Of a DNA stretch of 64,000 nucleotides, positions 7,604 through 16,466 are shown in pieces (position 1 is the first letter of the stretch; every line of letters starts with the position of its first letter). Where the stretch lies: positions 1,860,001-1,924,000 of the forward strand of contig NZ_CP009630.1 of assembly GCF_000959445.1 (NCBI RefSeq), given 5' to 3'. The DNA is from Burkholderia vietnamiensis LMG 10929. GTDB lineage: Bacteria; Pseudomonadota; Gammaproteobacteria; Burkholderiales; Burkholderiaceae. The notes beneath the pieces were generated by a model. It saw only the letters and a program-made list of their open reading frames with translations, was not told the origin of the DNA and did not search any database. The translations under genes and the position numbers were made by a program.

Positions 7604-8251
7604 ATGATCAGGGTAATTCTGGCTGACGATCATGCAGTGATGCGCGACGGCTTGCGTCACATCCTGGAGACGGCCGGCGGCTTCGACATCGTCGGCGAGG
7701 CGAGCGACGGCGACGCCACGCTGGCGCTCGCCGAACGGCACACCGCCGACGTGCTGCTGCTCGATCTGTCGATGCCGGGGCCGACCGGCATCGACCTGAT
7801 CCGGCTGCTGAAGAAACGCGCGCCGTCGCTGCGGCTGCTGGTGCTGACGATGCACGCGGAGACGCAATACGCCGCCCGCGCGTTCAAGGCCGGCGCGACC
7901 GGCTACCTGACCAAGGACAGCGCGAGCACCGCGCTGGTGGAAGCCGTCGGCAAGGTCGCGGCGGGCGGCGTGTACGTCAGCCCGTCGGCCGCCGAGAGCC
8001 TCGCGCGCACGCTGCGTACGCCGGCCGACCTGCTGCCGCACGAACGGCTGTCCGCGCGCGAGCTCGACGTGATGCGTCGCATCGTGGCCGGTCAGACGGT
8101 CACGCGGATCGCCTCGGAGCTGGCGCTGAGCGCGAAGACGGTCAGCACCTACAAGACCCGCATCCTGGAGAAGATGGATCTGCCGCACGAGGCCGCGCTG
8201 GTGCGCTACGCAGTGCGCCACGAGCTCGATCTCGGCGTGGGCGACGCATGA
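7604..8251 (+). CDS. NarL/FixJ-family response regulator
   Basis: A 215-residue two-component regulator. The receiver domain occupies about residues 1-120, with the acidic pair DD in ILADDH and the phosphoacceptor Asp54 in VLLLDLSMPG; the conserved Lys lies in GYLTKDSA. A LuxR-type helix-turn-helix follows at about 145-205 (LSARELDVMRRIVAGQT ... SAKTVSTYKTRI). The stop codon overlaps the start of the kinase gene by 4 nt (ATGA), so the two are translationally coupled and form a cognate pair. The roughly 260 bp upstream of it are divergent from the zincin gene and must hold the operon promoter. Targets are not evident. Confidence 0.93.
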   Translation: MIRVILADDHAVMRDGLRHILETAGGFDIVGEASDGDATLALAERHTADVLLLDLSMPGPTGIDLIRLLKKRAPSLRLLVLTMHAETQYAARAFKAGATGYLTKDSASTALVEAVGKVAAGGVYVSPSAAESLARTLRTPADLLPHERLSARELDVMRRIVAGQTVTRIASELALSAKTVSTYKTRILEKMDLPHEAALVRYAVRHELDLGVGDA

Positions 8252-10044
8252 TGGCCGCGTTCCGCATGCGCGAGCCGGCCGCCGCCGACGACGACGCGCC
8301 GCAGCCGTCACACATGTTCATGTCGTCGCTGCCGCCGGGCCGGCGCGAGCGGCGGCTCGCGCTCGCGACGGTGCTCGTGTCGGTCGCGATCTTCGTCGCG
8401 CTCGCGCCGTTCGCGCGCATGCAGCTGCCGCGGGTATGGGGCTTCATTCCGGTGTACCAGTCGGCGATCGTCGTCAGCGACATCGTGACGGCCGGGCTGC
8501 TGCTCGGCCAGTTCGCGATCCTGCGCGAGAAATCGCTGCTCGCGCTCGCCGGCGGCTACCTGTTCACGGGCTTCATGGCCGGCACGCACATGCTGACCTT
8601 TCCGGGGCTGTTCGCGCCGACCGGCCTGCTCGGCGCCGGCGAGCAGACCACCGCATGGCTGTATCTGTTCTGGCACGGCGGCTTTCCGTTGGCGCTCGGC
8701 GTATACGCGCTGCTGCGCGCGGCCTCGCGTACGCGCAGCCCATCGCTGCAGCGGCGCCGCGCGGCGGTTCCCGTGCTGCTGTGCATCGCGCTGACCGCCG
8801 GCGCGACCGCCGCGCTCGCGTTGCTCGCGACCGCCGGCCACGATTTGCTGCCGCGCATCATGGACGGCAACCGGATGACCGCGACGATGACGAACGCGAT
8901 CGCGGTCGTCTGGGGGTTGAACCTCGCGGCGCTCGTGCTGCTGTGGCGGCAGCGGCGCCGTCACTCGGTACTCGATCTGTGGCTGATGATCGTGCTGGTC
9001 GCGTGGCTGTTCGACATCGCGTTGTCGTCGATGCTGAACCACGGGCGCTTCGATCTCGGCTTCTACGCGGGGCGCACCTACGGCCTCGTCGCGTCGGCCG
9101 TCGTGCTGTTCGCGCTGCTGTTCGAGAACGGCCGGCTTCATGCGCAGACGGTGCGCGCGCTCGCCGGCGCGCGCTATCAGCACCTGCTGGTCGTGCAGAA
9201 GAGCGCGCAGCTCAACGACGCGAACGAACGGCTCGAGCAGCGTGTCGCGGCGCGCACCGCGCAGTTGAGCGCGTCGAACCGCGACCTGCGGCGCGAGGTC
9301 GAGGAGCGCGTGCGCGCGGAGCGGGCGCTGCAGGCGTCGCGCGAGGAGCTGCGAGAAATCGCGGCAATGAGTGCGAGCGCGCGCGAGGCCGAACAGCGCC
9401 GCATCGCGCGCGAGCTGCACGACGAACTCGCGCAGACGCTCGCGACGCTGAAGAACGACCTCGAATGGCTGCTCGATCACGTGCCGCAGGAAGACGCGGC
9501 ACTGGCCCGCAAGATCGGCGCGATGCACGCGCTCGCGCGCGGCGCGGTCACCGCGACGCGGCGCATCGCGTCCGACCTGCGTCCGCTGATGCTCGACGAC
9601 CTCGGGTTCGCGGCCGCGATGCAATGGCTCGTCGAAGATTTCCAGCGCCGTCATGGGGTCGTTTGCGCGCTGCGCGTCGAGCCCGGCGAGTTGCAGCTCG
9701 ACGAGCCGTATGCGACCGCCGTGTTCCGCATCGCGCAGGAAGCGCTCGCGAACGTCGCGCGGCATGCGGCGGCGTCGAGCGCGAGCGTGGCGCTCGCGTA
9801 TCGCGACGAGACGCTCGTGCTGACGATTCGCGACGACGGCGCCGGCTTCGATCCGGGCGCGCCGCGCAAGTCCGCTTCGTTCGGGCTGGTGGGTCTGCGC
9901 GAGCGCGCCTACCTCGTCGGCGGCACGCTGCGCATCGACACGACGCTCGGCGAAGGAACGACGGTCGAGGTGGAGGTTCCGGTGGCGGCCGCGCATGTCG
10001 CGATCGCGTACGACGCACGCCACGCCGCGCGCACGCAGGAATGA
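8248..10044 (+). CDS. MASE4-domain sensor histidine kinase (NarX/DegS-type)
   Basis: A 598-residue inner-membrane kinase. About eight hydrophobic segments between residues 35 and 300 form a MASE4-like sensory domain, with no large periplasmic loop, so the signal is probably membrane-borne or small. A coiled-coil stretch (LNDANERLEQRVAARTAQL) links to the HisKA_3 domain, where the phosphorylated His is residue 391 in IARELHDELAQTL. The ATP-binding part shows AQEALANVARHA (N box), DDGAGFDPG (G1) and FGLVGLRERA (G2). It is translated from the ATGA overlap with the response regulator and would phosphorylate Asp54 of that protein. A second ATG directly follows the first. Confidence 0.92.
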   Translation: MMAAFRMREPAAADDDAPQPSHMFMSSLPPGRRERRLALATVLVSVAIFVALAPFARMQLPRVWGFIPVYQSAIVVSDIVTAGLLLGQFAILREKSLLALAGGYLFTGFMAGTHMLTFPGLFAPTGLLGAGEQTTAWLYLFWHGGFPLALGVYALLRAASRTRSPSLQRRRAAVPVLLCIALTAGATAALALLATAGHDLLPRIMDGNRMTATMTNAIAVVWGLNLAALVLLWRQRRRHSVLDLWLMIVLVAWLFDIALSSMLNHGRFDLGFYAGRTYGLVASAVVLFALLFENGRLHAQTVRALAGARYQHLLVVQKSAQLNDANERLEQRVAARTAQLSASNRDLRREVEERVRAERALQASREELREIAAMSASAREAEQRRIARELHDELAQTLATLKNDLEWLLDHVPQEDAALARKIGAMHALARGAVTATRRIASDLRPLMLDDLGFAAAMQWLVEDFQRRHGVVCALRVEPGELQLDEPYATAVFRIAQEALANVARHAAASSASVALAYRDETLVLTIRDDGAGFDPGAPRKSASFGLVGLRERAYLVGGTLRIDTTLGEGTTVEVEVPVAAAHVAIAYDARHAARTQE

Positions 10045-10081
10045 CCGGCGAGGAGCACGCCCCGGCGCGCGGCGTCGCGCA

Positions 10082-11392
10082 TCACGCCTGCGCGGCGACC
10101 ATCGTGCGCTCGGAGCGCGCCCAGGCGATCAGCGCGCCGATCCCGAGCAAGGCGAGGCACACGATCGGCACGATCATCGGCCCGAACGCGGTGCCCGTGA
10201 CCTTGCCCGCGAACGGCATCAGATTCTGGCTGAAGAAGCCGCCGAGGTTGCCGATCGAGTTGATCGCCGCGACGCTCGCCGCTGCGCGCGCGCCGGTGAA
10301 GTAGCGCGGCGGCATCGACCAGAAGCACGGATACAGCAGCGGAATGCACGCGCCGCCGAGCACGAGCGCGATGAAGCGCAACGGTGTGGACGGCAGCACG
10401 AGGCTCATCAGGAAGCCGAGTGCGCCGAGCGCGGCGACGATCGCGATGGTGCGCAGGATGCTCTTCGCGCGGCGCAGCTTCGACGGCAGCCACACCAGCA
10501 GCACGACCGCGAGCGCCCACGGCAGCATGCTCAGCAGACCGTTCGTGCTGCTCGACACGCCGAACGATTTCACCAGCGTCGGCAGCCAGTACGTGACGCC
10601 GTACAGCGACGTCGACATCAGCATGTAGGTGGCCGCGAACAGCATCACGCGCGGATCGAGCAGCGCAGCCCACGGCTTCGCATGGACGGCTTGCGCCGGC
10701 TTCTCGCGTTCGAGCGCGGCGGCGACGATCTGCTTCTCGCGTTCGTCGAGGAACGGCGCCTCGCGGAACGATGCGGGCAGCACGCGGAACACGACGATCG
10801 CGACGAGCACGGCCGGCACGCCGGTCGCCACGAACACCCACTGCCAGCCCGCGAGCCCCCACACGCCGTTCAGGCCGAGCAGCACGCCGCCGACCAGCGA
10901 GCCCAGCATGTTCGCGAGCGCGCTGCCGAGCGTGAAGATGCCGAGCACCTTCGCGCGATAGCTCTGCGGAAACCACAGCGTCAGGTAGTAGATGACGCCC
11001 GGATAGAAGCCGGCCTCGGCGATGCCGAGCAGGAAGCGCAGCGAGCAGAACGCCGGCATCGACGTGGTGAAGCCCATCAGCACGGTGATGAGCCCCCACG
11101 TCAGCATGATCCGCGCGAGCCATACGCGTGCGCCGTAGCGATGCAGCGCGAGCGTGCTCGGCACTTCGAACAGCAGGTAGCCGATGAAGAACAGCGACGA
11201 CGCGAGGCCGAACGCGGCTTCGGTCATCCCGAGGCTGTGCACCATCTGCAGCTTCGCGAAGCCGACGTTCTGCCGGTCGATGAATGCGATCAGGAACATC
11301 ACGACGAGGATCGGCAGCAGGCGCCGCGCGATCTTCGACATGATGCGCTGTTCTTCGGCGGACGCGGGGTCCAGGGTATCGGTGGCATTCAC
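10082..11392 (-). CDS. MFS transporter, anion:cation symporter (ACS) family
   Basis: A 436-residue carrier with 12 predicted membrane segments. The opening MSKIARRLLPILVVMFLIAF followed by DRQNVGFAKL is diagnostic of the ACS family, which imports organic anions such as tartrate, phthalate, glucarate or 4-hydroxyphenylacetate with protons. GIAEAGFYPGVIYYLTLWFP is the family motif in helix 5. A GGAGGAG ribosome site precedes the ATG. The gene is downstream of, and on the same strand as, an orphan periplasmic binding-protein gene, with an array of 9-bp repeats between them. The substrate is not predictable from sequence alone. Confidence 0.9.
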   Translation of the reverse strand: MNATDTLDPASAEEQRIMSKIARRLLPILVVMFLIAFIDRQNVGFAKLQMVHSLGMTEAAFGLASSLFFIGYLLFEVPSTLALHRYGARVWLARIMLTWGLITVLMGFTTSMPAFCSLRFLLGIAEAGFYPGVIYYLTLWFPQSYRAKVLGIFTLGSALANMLGSLVGGVLLGLNGVWGLAGWQWVFVATGVPAVLVAIVVFRVLPASFREAPFLDEREKQIVAAALEREKPAQAVHAKPWAALLDPRVMLFAATYMLMSTSLYGVTYWLPTLVKSFGVSSSTNGLLSMLPWALAVVLLVWLPSKLRRAKSILRTIAIVAALGALGFLMSLVLPSTPLRFIALVLGGACIPLLYPCFWSMPPRYFTGARAAASVAAINSIGNLGGFFSQNLMPFAGKVTGTAFGPMIVPIVCLALLGIGALIAWARSERTMVAAQA

Positions 11393-11464
11393 TACGGGCT
11401 CCTCCGTAAATCGGTTGCTGATCGGTTGAACCGGCGCGACGCGCGCGCCCGGCTATTCAGTGGA

Positions 11465-11500
11465 ATCGGTGATATCGGTGGTATCGATTGAATCGGTGCT
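11465..11500. repeat. four tandem 9-bp repeats (ATCGGTGNT-like)
   Basis: Units starting at 11465, 11474, 11483 and 11492 read ATCGGTGAT, ATCGGTGGT, ATCGATTGA and ATCGGTGCT; the third is degenerate. The array begins right at the stop codon of the binding-protein gene and lies about 70-110 bp upstream of the MFS start on the minus strand. It may be an iterated regulatory site or simple slippage-generated sequence. Confidence 0.6.
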
Positions 11501-12558
11501 CAGCTCGACCGGTATGCGTCGAGCATCGGCGCGAACATCTCGTGCCACGCGCGCGGCTTCGCCTTGATCGTGCCGGCGAGGTACAGGAAGTCGACGTAGT
11601 CCATCAGCTGGTTCGGCCGCACCGAGAAACGCGTGTCGGGCGCGGCCAGCATCTGCAGCACGTCGTCGTGCGACACGCCGACGCCCGACGACGCCGCATA
11701 CAGCGCGGCCGCCGCGCGCGGGTCCTGCGCGATCAGCCGGTTCGCTTCGTCGAGCGCGCCGAGAAACGCCATCGCGAGCGCGGGCTCCGTATCGACGAGC
11801 CGCTTCGGCGCGAACACGACGTCGAGCGTCAGCGGCCCGAGCGCGTCGACCGAATTCACGACGCGATGAATGCCCGGCTGCCGCAACTCGAGCGTCGAGA
11901 ACGGCGGCGACGTGAAATGCGCGGTGATGCCGCCGTCGCGGCGGATCAGCGCCTGCATCGCCTGCGGGTGCGGCAGGTTCACGGTGATCGAATCGAGTTG
12001 CGCGAAATGGCGCGCGCCGAGCTGCCGGCTCGCGACCATCTGCAGCACCACCGCCGACAGCGACGTGCGAATGCCGGGCACCGCGATCCGGTCGGACGGC
12101 GTGAAGTCGCGCAGTGCGACGAGGCCCGGCCGGTTCGCATTCAGCGACAGCGACGTCGTCGACAGGCCGCTGATGCCGATCACCTCGACGTTCGGAATCC
12201 CGCGTGCGCGCGCCCACAGCTCGATGAAGCCCGGCGCGCCGGCCGCCGCGAAATCGAGCGTGCCGGCCATCATCGCGTCGTTCACGGAGTTGCCGCCGTC
12301 GAGCAGCACCCAGTCGAGGGCGATGTCGCGCAACCCATGCCGCGCCGCGTGACGCTCGAACAGCCGCTGCTTCTCCATCACGAGCAGCGGCAGATACAGC
12401 ACGCCATATCCTTTCGAGATCCGTACCGTACGCGGCTTCGCACGCGCGAGCGGCGGTGCGGCCAGCAGGCCGAGCGCGAGGCCCGCGCCTGCGGCGACGA
12501 GCGCACGTCGGCGCGGCGACGTCGTCACGCGCAGCTCCGCGTGCAACGGAGATCGCAC
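11500..12558 (-). CDS. NMT1/SsuA-type ABC substrate-binding protein (orphan)
   Basis: A 352-residue exported protein. The N-terminus has a charged region SPRRR followed by a hydrophobic stretch ending LARA, compatible with a Sec or twin-arginine-like signal; a GTG 10 codons in is an alternative start. The mature protein begins RTVRISKGYGVLYLPLLVMEKQRLF, the opening of the NMT1/SsuA/TauA binding-protein family, and LLDGGNSVNDAMMAGTLDFAA is the matching ligand-loop region. Such proteins bind nitrate, sulfonates, taurine or pyrimidine precursors. No permease or ATPase gene is adjacent, so it may serve a distant transporter or act as a sensor partner of the divergent two-component system at 12763-14833. 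Confidence 0.85.
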   Translation of the reverse strand: MRSPLHAELRVTTSPRRRALVAAGAGLALGLLAAPPLARAKPRTVRISKGYGVLYLPLLVMEKQRLFERHAARHGLRDIALDWVLLDGGNSVNDAMMAGTLDFAAAGAPGFIELWARARGIPNVEVIGISGLSTTSLSLNANRPGLVALRDFTPSDRIAVPGIRTSLSAVVLQMVASRQLGARHFAQLDSITVNLPHPQAMQALIRRDGGITAHFTSPPFSTLELRQPGIHRVVNSVDALGPLTLDVVFAPKRLVDTEPALAMAFLGALDEANRLIAQDPRAAAALYAASSGVGVSHDDVLQMLAAPDTRFSVRPNQLMDYVDFLYLAGTIKAKPRAWHEMFAPMLDAYRSS

Positions 12559-12762
12559 GCGGACCGGCCGGCGTGCGCTGCGCTGCGTCGCGCATGGGGC
12601 CGCGCGCTCGCGGTGCGCGTCAGATGCTGCATGTTGCCGTCTCCTCTGGTATTAATGCCGTCTTCGCTCGTTTCGGCTGAACACAGGTTATCGGGCGAGT
12701 CTGAGAAAATGCTGAGATCCCGCCCCCGGGGAAACCCGTAACCCTTCATTGCGAACGGCACC

Positions 12763-13428
12763 ATGCGCATTCTCGTCGTCGAGGACGATGCCGAAATCGG
12801 CGCGGCGATCCGCGCGCGGCTCACGCGGCTCGGCCATGCGGTCGACCACGAAACCGACGGCGCGACCGCCAACAGCCTGCTGCGCGTCGAGCGCTTCGAT
12901 CTCGTCGTGCTCGATGCGAACCTTCCCGGCCTCGACGGCTTCGCCGTGCTGCGCAACCTGCGTGCGGCGGGCAGCACGACGCCGGTGCTGCTCGTCACCG
13001 CGCGCTCGGCGATCGACGACCGCGTGAGCGGCCTCGGCCTCGGCGCCGACGACTACCTCGTGAAGCCGTTCGACTACCGCGAGCTCGATGCGCGCGTGCA
13101 GGCGCTGCTGCGCCGCAACAGCGGTCATGCGAACGACGTGCTGACGCTCGGCGGCCTCGTGATCGACCGCAGCAGCCGGCTCGCGGAGCTCGACGGCCAG
13201 CCGCTGTCGCTGTCGCGCCAGGAGTTCGCGCTGCTCGAGATTCTCGCGAGCCGCCCGCAGCGAATCTTCTCGAAGGACGAGCTGCTGAACCAGCTGTTCA
13301 GTTTCGGCAACGAGCCGAGCGCGAATGCGGTCGAGCAGTACGTGACGCGCGTGCGCAGGAAGCTGCACGGCAGCTCGGTCGAGATCCGCACCGCGCGCGG
13401 GATGGGGTATCAGATTGCCGCGCACTGA
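12763..13428 (+). CDS. OmpR-family response regulator (TctD/QseB-like)
   Basis: A 221-residue regulator with receiver domain (acidic pair in VVEDDAEIG, phosphoacceptor Asp51 in LVVLDANLPG, conserved Lys in DYLVKPFDY) and a C-terminal winged helix (about 125-220; LSRQEFALLEILASRP and VEQYVTRVRRKL). It is the partner of the overlapping kinase gene, whose TTG start lies inside the last codons of this one. The operon is divergent from the orphan binding-protein gene, an arrangement seen where TctDE-type systems control uptake of organic acids. That target is an inference. Confidence 0.92.
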   Translation: MRILVVEDDAEIGAAIRARLTRLGHAVDHETDGATANSLLRVERFDLVVLDANLPGLDGFAVLRNLRAAGSTTPVLLVTARSAIDDRVSGLGLGADDYLVKPFDYRELDARVQALLRRNSGHANDVLTLGGLVIDRSSRLAELDGQPLSLSRQEFALLEILASRPQRIFSKDELLNQLFSFGNEPSANAVEQYVTRVRRKLHGSSVEIRTARGMGYQIAAH

Positions 13429-14833
13429 CTGGTTCCCGAAGACGCTGTTCGGCCGCACGCTGCTGCTGATCGCGCTCGTCGTCGCGACCGGCGCGCTCGC
13501 GCTCGCCGCGATCGCGCGCTACTACGCGGGCGTCGCGGCGGAGCGCGCGTACGACCAGCTGCTTGCAGGCGCGTCGATCCAGGTCGCGGAAAACCTCTAC
13601 GTGCAAGGCGGCGTGCTCGCGCTGAACCCGCCGGTCGCCGCGCTGTCGACGCTGTCGCGCTACGACCTCGTCTACTACAAGGTCGTCGATTCGCGCGGCG
13701 TCGTCGTGGCCGGCTACGGCGATCTCGCGAGCCCCGCGACGGCGGCCGCCGCGAAGCAGGGGCCGGCGTTCGCGGACGCCGTGTACCAGGGGCATCGCGT
13801 GCGCACCGCGACCATCGCGCGCTACATGCCCGAGGAGAGCACGCCGGGCTGGGCGATCGTCACCGTTGCGCAGACAACGAACGCGCGGCAGCAGCTGACC
13901 AACGACATGAGCATCAAGGTGTGGACGCTGATCGTGTTGATGAGCGTGCTCGCGATCGGCGCAAGCGGGCTCGCGATCCGGCGCGGCCTGCGCCCGCTCG
14001 CGCAGATCGGCGCGATCATCGCCGCGCGCGACCCGGCCGACCTGCGGCCGGTGGCCGTCGACACGCCGAGCGAGATCGACGCGATCATCGGCTCGATCAA
14101 CGGGCTGATGCGAAGGCTGGCCGAGCGGATCAACGCGATGCAGCGCTTCATCGCCGATGCAGCGCACCAGATGCGCACGCCGCTCGCGCGGCTCGACGCG
14201 CAGATCGAGCTGCTCGACGGCGAACACGATCCGGCCCGGCATGCGGCGCGGCTCGATGCGTTGCGCGCGACCTGCGCCGATGTCGGACGTCTCACCGGGC
14301 AGTTGCTCAATCACGCGATGGTGATCCACCGCACCGAGGCGGTGCCGCTGCAACCGGTCGAGCTCGTCGCGCTCGCGAAGGACGTGCTCGGCCGCGCGAT
14401 TCCGCTCGCCGGCGCGCGCGACGTGGCCGTTGCGTTCGCGAGCGATGCACCGCAAGCGTGGATCGACGGCGATGCGATCAGCCTGCAGGAGGCGTTGTCG
14501 AACGTGCTGCACAACGCGCTGCTGCACGGACATGCGGACGATATCGTCGTGTCGGTCGCGACGGCGGGCAATGCGGAGGATGGCGTCACGCTCACCGTCA
14601 CCGACAACGGCCGCGGAATCGCGCGCGAGCATTGGGACGCGGCGTTGCAGCCGTTCGTGCGGATCGCGGCGGACGGCAGCGAGCGCCGCACGGGCTCGGG
14701 GCTCGGGCTCGCGATCGTGCAGGAGGTGATGAAGGCGCACGGCGGGCGCGTCGGGTTCGCGTTTCCCGACGCGGGCGGGTTTGCGGTCGTGTTGACGTTT
14801 CCACGGGCGGTGGGGAGTGGGCGGGGAGCGTGA
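13415..14833 (+). CDS. sensor histidine kinase (TctE-like)
   Basis: A 472-residue membrane kinase started at TTG, which overlaps the response-regulator gene by 14 nt. A first membrane helix (about 12-32) is followed by a periplasmic region of about 140 residues belonging to the 2CSK_N/TctE type (NPPVAALSTLSRYDLVYYKV), then a second helix near 170-190 and a HAMP-like linker. The phosphorylation site is His251 in ADAAHQMRTPLARL; the AAHQMRTPLA form is typical of TctE. ATP-binding motifs are NVLHNALLHG, DNGRGI and GSGLGLAIVQ. Its 3' end is 21 bp from the convergent Liv-type ATPase gene, with no obvious terminator. Confidence 0.92.
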   Translation: MPRTDWFPKTLFGRTLLLIALVVATGALALAAIARYYAGVAAERAYDQLLAGASIQVAENLYVQGGVLALNPPVAALSTLSRYDLVYYKVVDSRGVVVAGYGDLASPATAAAAKQGPAFADAVYQGHRVRTATIARYMPEESTPGWAIVTVAQTTNARQQLTNDMSIKVWTLIVLMSVLAIGASGLAIRRGLRPLAQIGAIIAARDPADLRPVAVDTPSEIDAIIGSINGLMRRLAERINAMQRFIADAAHQMRTPLARLDAQIELLDGEHDPARHAARLDALRATCADVGRLTGQLLNHAMVIHRTEAVPLQPVELVALAKDVLGRAIPLAGARDVAVAFASDAPQAWIDGDAISLQEALSNVLHNALLHGHADDIVVSVATAGNAEDGVTLTVTDNGRGIAREHWDAALQPFVRIAADGSERRTGSGLGLAIVQEVMKAHGGRVGFAFPDAGGFAVVLTFPRAVGSGRGA

Positions 14834-14854
14834 GCACGCAGCATACTGCCGCCG

Positions 14855-15619
14855 TCAGGCCGTCACGGCATCCCCGCCGAGATACGCATCGCGCACGCGT
14901 TCGTCGTCGAGCAGCGCCCTCGCCGGCCCTTCGAGCGCGACGCGCCCCGTCTGCAACACGTATCCGTAGTGCGCGATCTCCAGCGCGAGGCTCGCGTTCT
15001 GCTCGACCATGAACACCGTCACGCCCTGCCGGTTGATCGCATCGATGAGTTCGAGCACCTTGTCGACGTAGAGCGGCGACAAGCCCATCGTCGGCTCGTC
15101 CATGCAGATCAGTTTCGGCCGCGCCATCAGCGCACGCGCCATCGCGAGCATCTGCTGCTCGCCGCCCGACAGCGTGCCCGCACGCTGCGCGAGCCGCTCC
15201 TTCACGCGCGGAAACAGGTCGAGCACGCGCGCGTAATCGTCGGCGACCGCCGCGCGGTCGCCACGCGTGTACGCGCCCATCAACAGGTTCTCGCGCACGC
15301 TCATGTCGCCGAACAGCCGCCGCGCCTCGGGCACCGCCGCGATCCCGCGCCGGACGCGCTGCGGCGTCGCGAGCGACGTCACGTCGTCGCCGTCGAAGCG
15401 CACGACGCCGCGCCGCGGCCGCATCAGCCCGAGAATCAGCTTCATCGTCGTCGACTTGCCGCTCGCGTTGCCGCCGAGCAGGCTGACGATCTGCCCGCGG
15501 CCGACCTCGAAGCTCACGTCGAAATGCACCTGCACCGGTCCGTAGAACGTGTCGAGGTGCTCCAGTTTCAGCAGCGTGTCGGTCATCGCGAGGTCAGCTC
15601 CAGAAAATGGTGGGCTCAT
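14855..15619 (-). CDS. branched-chain amino-acid-type ABC transporter ATPase (LivF-like)
   Basis: A 254-residue cytoplasmic ATPase. It has Walker A GGNASGKST, the signature LSGGEQQMLAMARAL, Walker B LICMDEPTMG and the H-loop region in TVFMVEQNASLAL, which is characteristic of LivF. The ATG at 15619 overlaps the LivG stop (ATGA); an internal ATG 11 codons later (MTDTLLKLEHL) is the alternative start and better fits the usual family length of about 235-240. It energises import through the fused permease in the same operon. It is the last gene of the operon and converges with the TctE-like kinase gene. Confidence 0.92.
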   Translation of the reverse strand: MSPPFSGADLAMTDTLLKLEHLDTFYGPVQVHFDVSFEVGRGQIVSLLGGNASGKSTTMKLILGLMRPRRGVVRFDGDDVTSLATPQRVRRGIAAVPEARRLFGDMSVRENLLMGAYTRGDRAAVADDYARVLDLFPRVKERLAQRAGTLSGGEQQMLAMARALMARPKLICMDEPTMGLSPLYVDKVLELIDAINRQGVTVFMVEQNASLALEIAHYGYVLQTGRVALEGPARALLDDERVRDAYLGGDAVTA

Positions 15620-16455
15620 GCCGCCGCGCGCGCGGCGTCCGCATGGCGGCGCCCGAGATAGGCCTCGATCACGCGCGGATCGTGCCGCACGTCGCGCGGC
15701 GCGCCTTCGGCGATCTTCACGCCGTTGTCGAGCACCATCACGCGATCGGATACGCGCATCACGAGCTCGAGCTTGTGTTCGATCAGCAGGATCGTCAGGC
15801 CGCCCGCCTTCAGCGACTGGATCAGTTGCAGCATCTCGGCGGTCTCGGTCTCGTTCATCCCGGCGGTCGGCTCGTCGAGCAGCAGCAGGCGCGGGTGCAG
15901 CGCGAGCGCGCGGCCGATCTCGACGCGTCGGCGGTTCGCATACGACAGGCTATGCGCCGGGTGATCGATGCGCGGCGCGAGCCGCTCGCCGAATCGCGCG
16001 ACGATGTCGCGCGCTTCGGCGCGCAACGCGGCTTCCTCGCGCCGCACCGACGCGGGCCGCACCAGCGCGCGCCATACCTCGGCCGCCGCGCCGAGCACCG
16101 GCCAGCCGCGTCGCGCCGCCCGCAGCCGCGCATGGGCGCCGATCAATACGTTGTCGAGCACGCTCAGGTTGCCGAACACGCGGCCGTGCTGAAACGTGCG
16201 CGCGATGCCGAGCGCCGCGAGCCGCTCCGGTGCGACGCCGGTGATGTCGCTCCCGTCGAACGTCACGCAGCCGGCGTCGGGACGGTCCGCGCCCGCGATC
16301 AGGTTGAACAGCGTCGACTTGCCCGCGCCGTTCGGGCCGATCACGCTCAGCAATTCGCCGTCGGCGAGCGTCAGGCTCGCGGCGTCGAGCGCGGTCACGC
16401 CGTCGAAGCGGCGTGTCAATCCGCGCACGTCGAGCAACGGTCGACGAGTGGTCAT
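15616..16455 (-). CDS. branched-chain amino-acid-type ABC transporter ATPase (LivG-like)
   Basis: A 279-residue ATPase, starting MTTRRPLLDVRGLTRRF. Walker A is GPNGAGKST (residues 40-48), the signature region reads SLSYANRRRVEIGRAL (LivG proteins usually have LSYGxQRR, so the Gly-Gln pair is replaced by Ala-Asn) and Walker B is LLLLDEPTAGMN. The C-terminus carries the LivG-type extension ending VIEAYLGRRHADAARAAA. It forms the nucleotide-binding pair with the LivF-like protein encoded next, whose start overlaps this stop. The fused permease gene lies 11 bp upstream, so the operon order is binding protein, permease, LivG, LivF. Confidence 0.92.
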   Translation of the reverse strand: MTTRRPLLDVRGLTRRFDGVTALDAASLTLADGELLSVIGPNGAGKSTLFNLIAGADRPDAGCVTFDGSDITGVAPERLAALGIARTFQHGRVFGNLSVLDNVLIGAHARLRAARRGWPVLGAAAEVWRALVRPASVRREEAALRAEARDIVARFGERLAPRIDHPAHSLSYANRRRVEIGRALALHPRLLLLDEPTAGMNETETAEMLQLIQSLKAGGLTILLIEHKLELVMRVSDRVMVLDNGVKIAEGAPRDVRHDPRVIEAYLGRRHADAARAAA

Positions 16456-16466
16456 CGCATTTCTCC

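Noticed and set aside
11465..11500. Possible CRISPR-like array
   Set aside because: The units are only 9 bp with no spacers; no cas genes are present.
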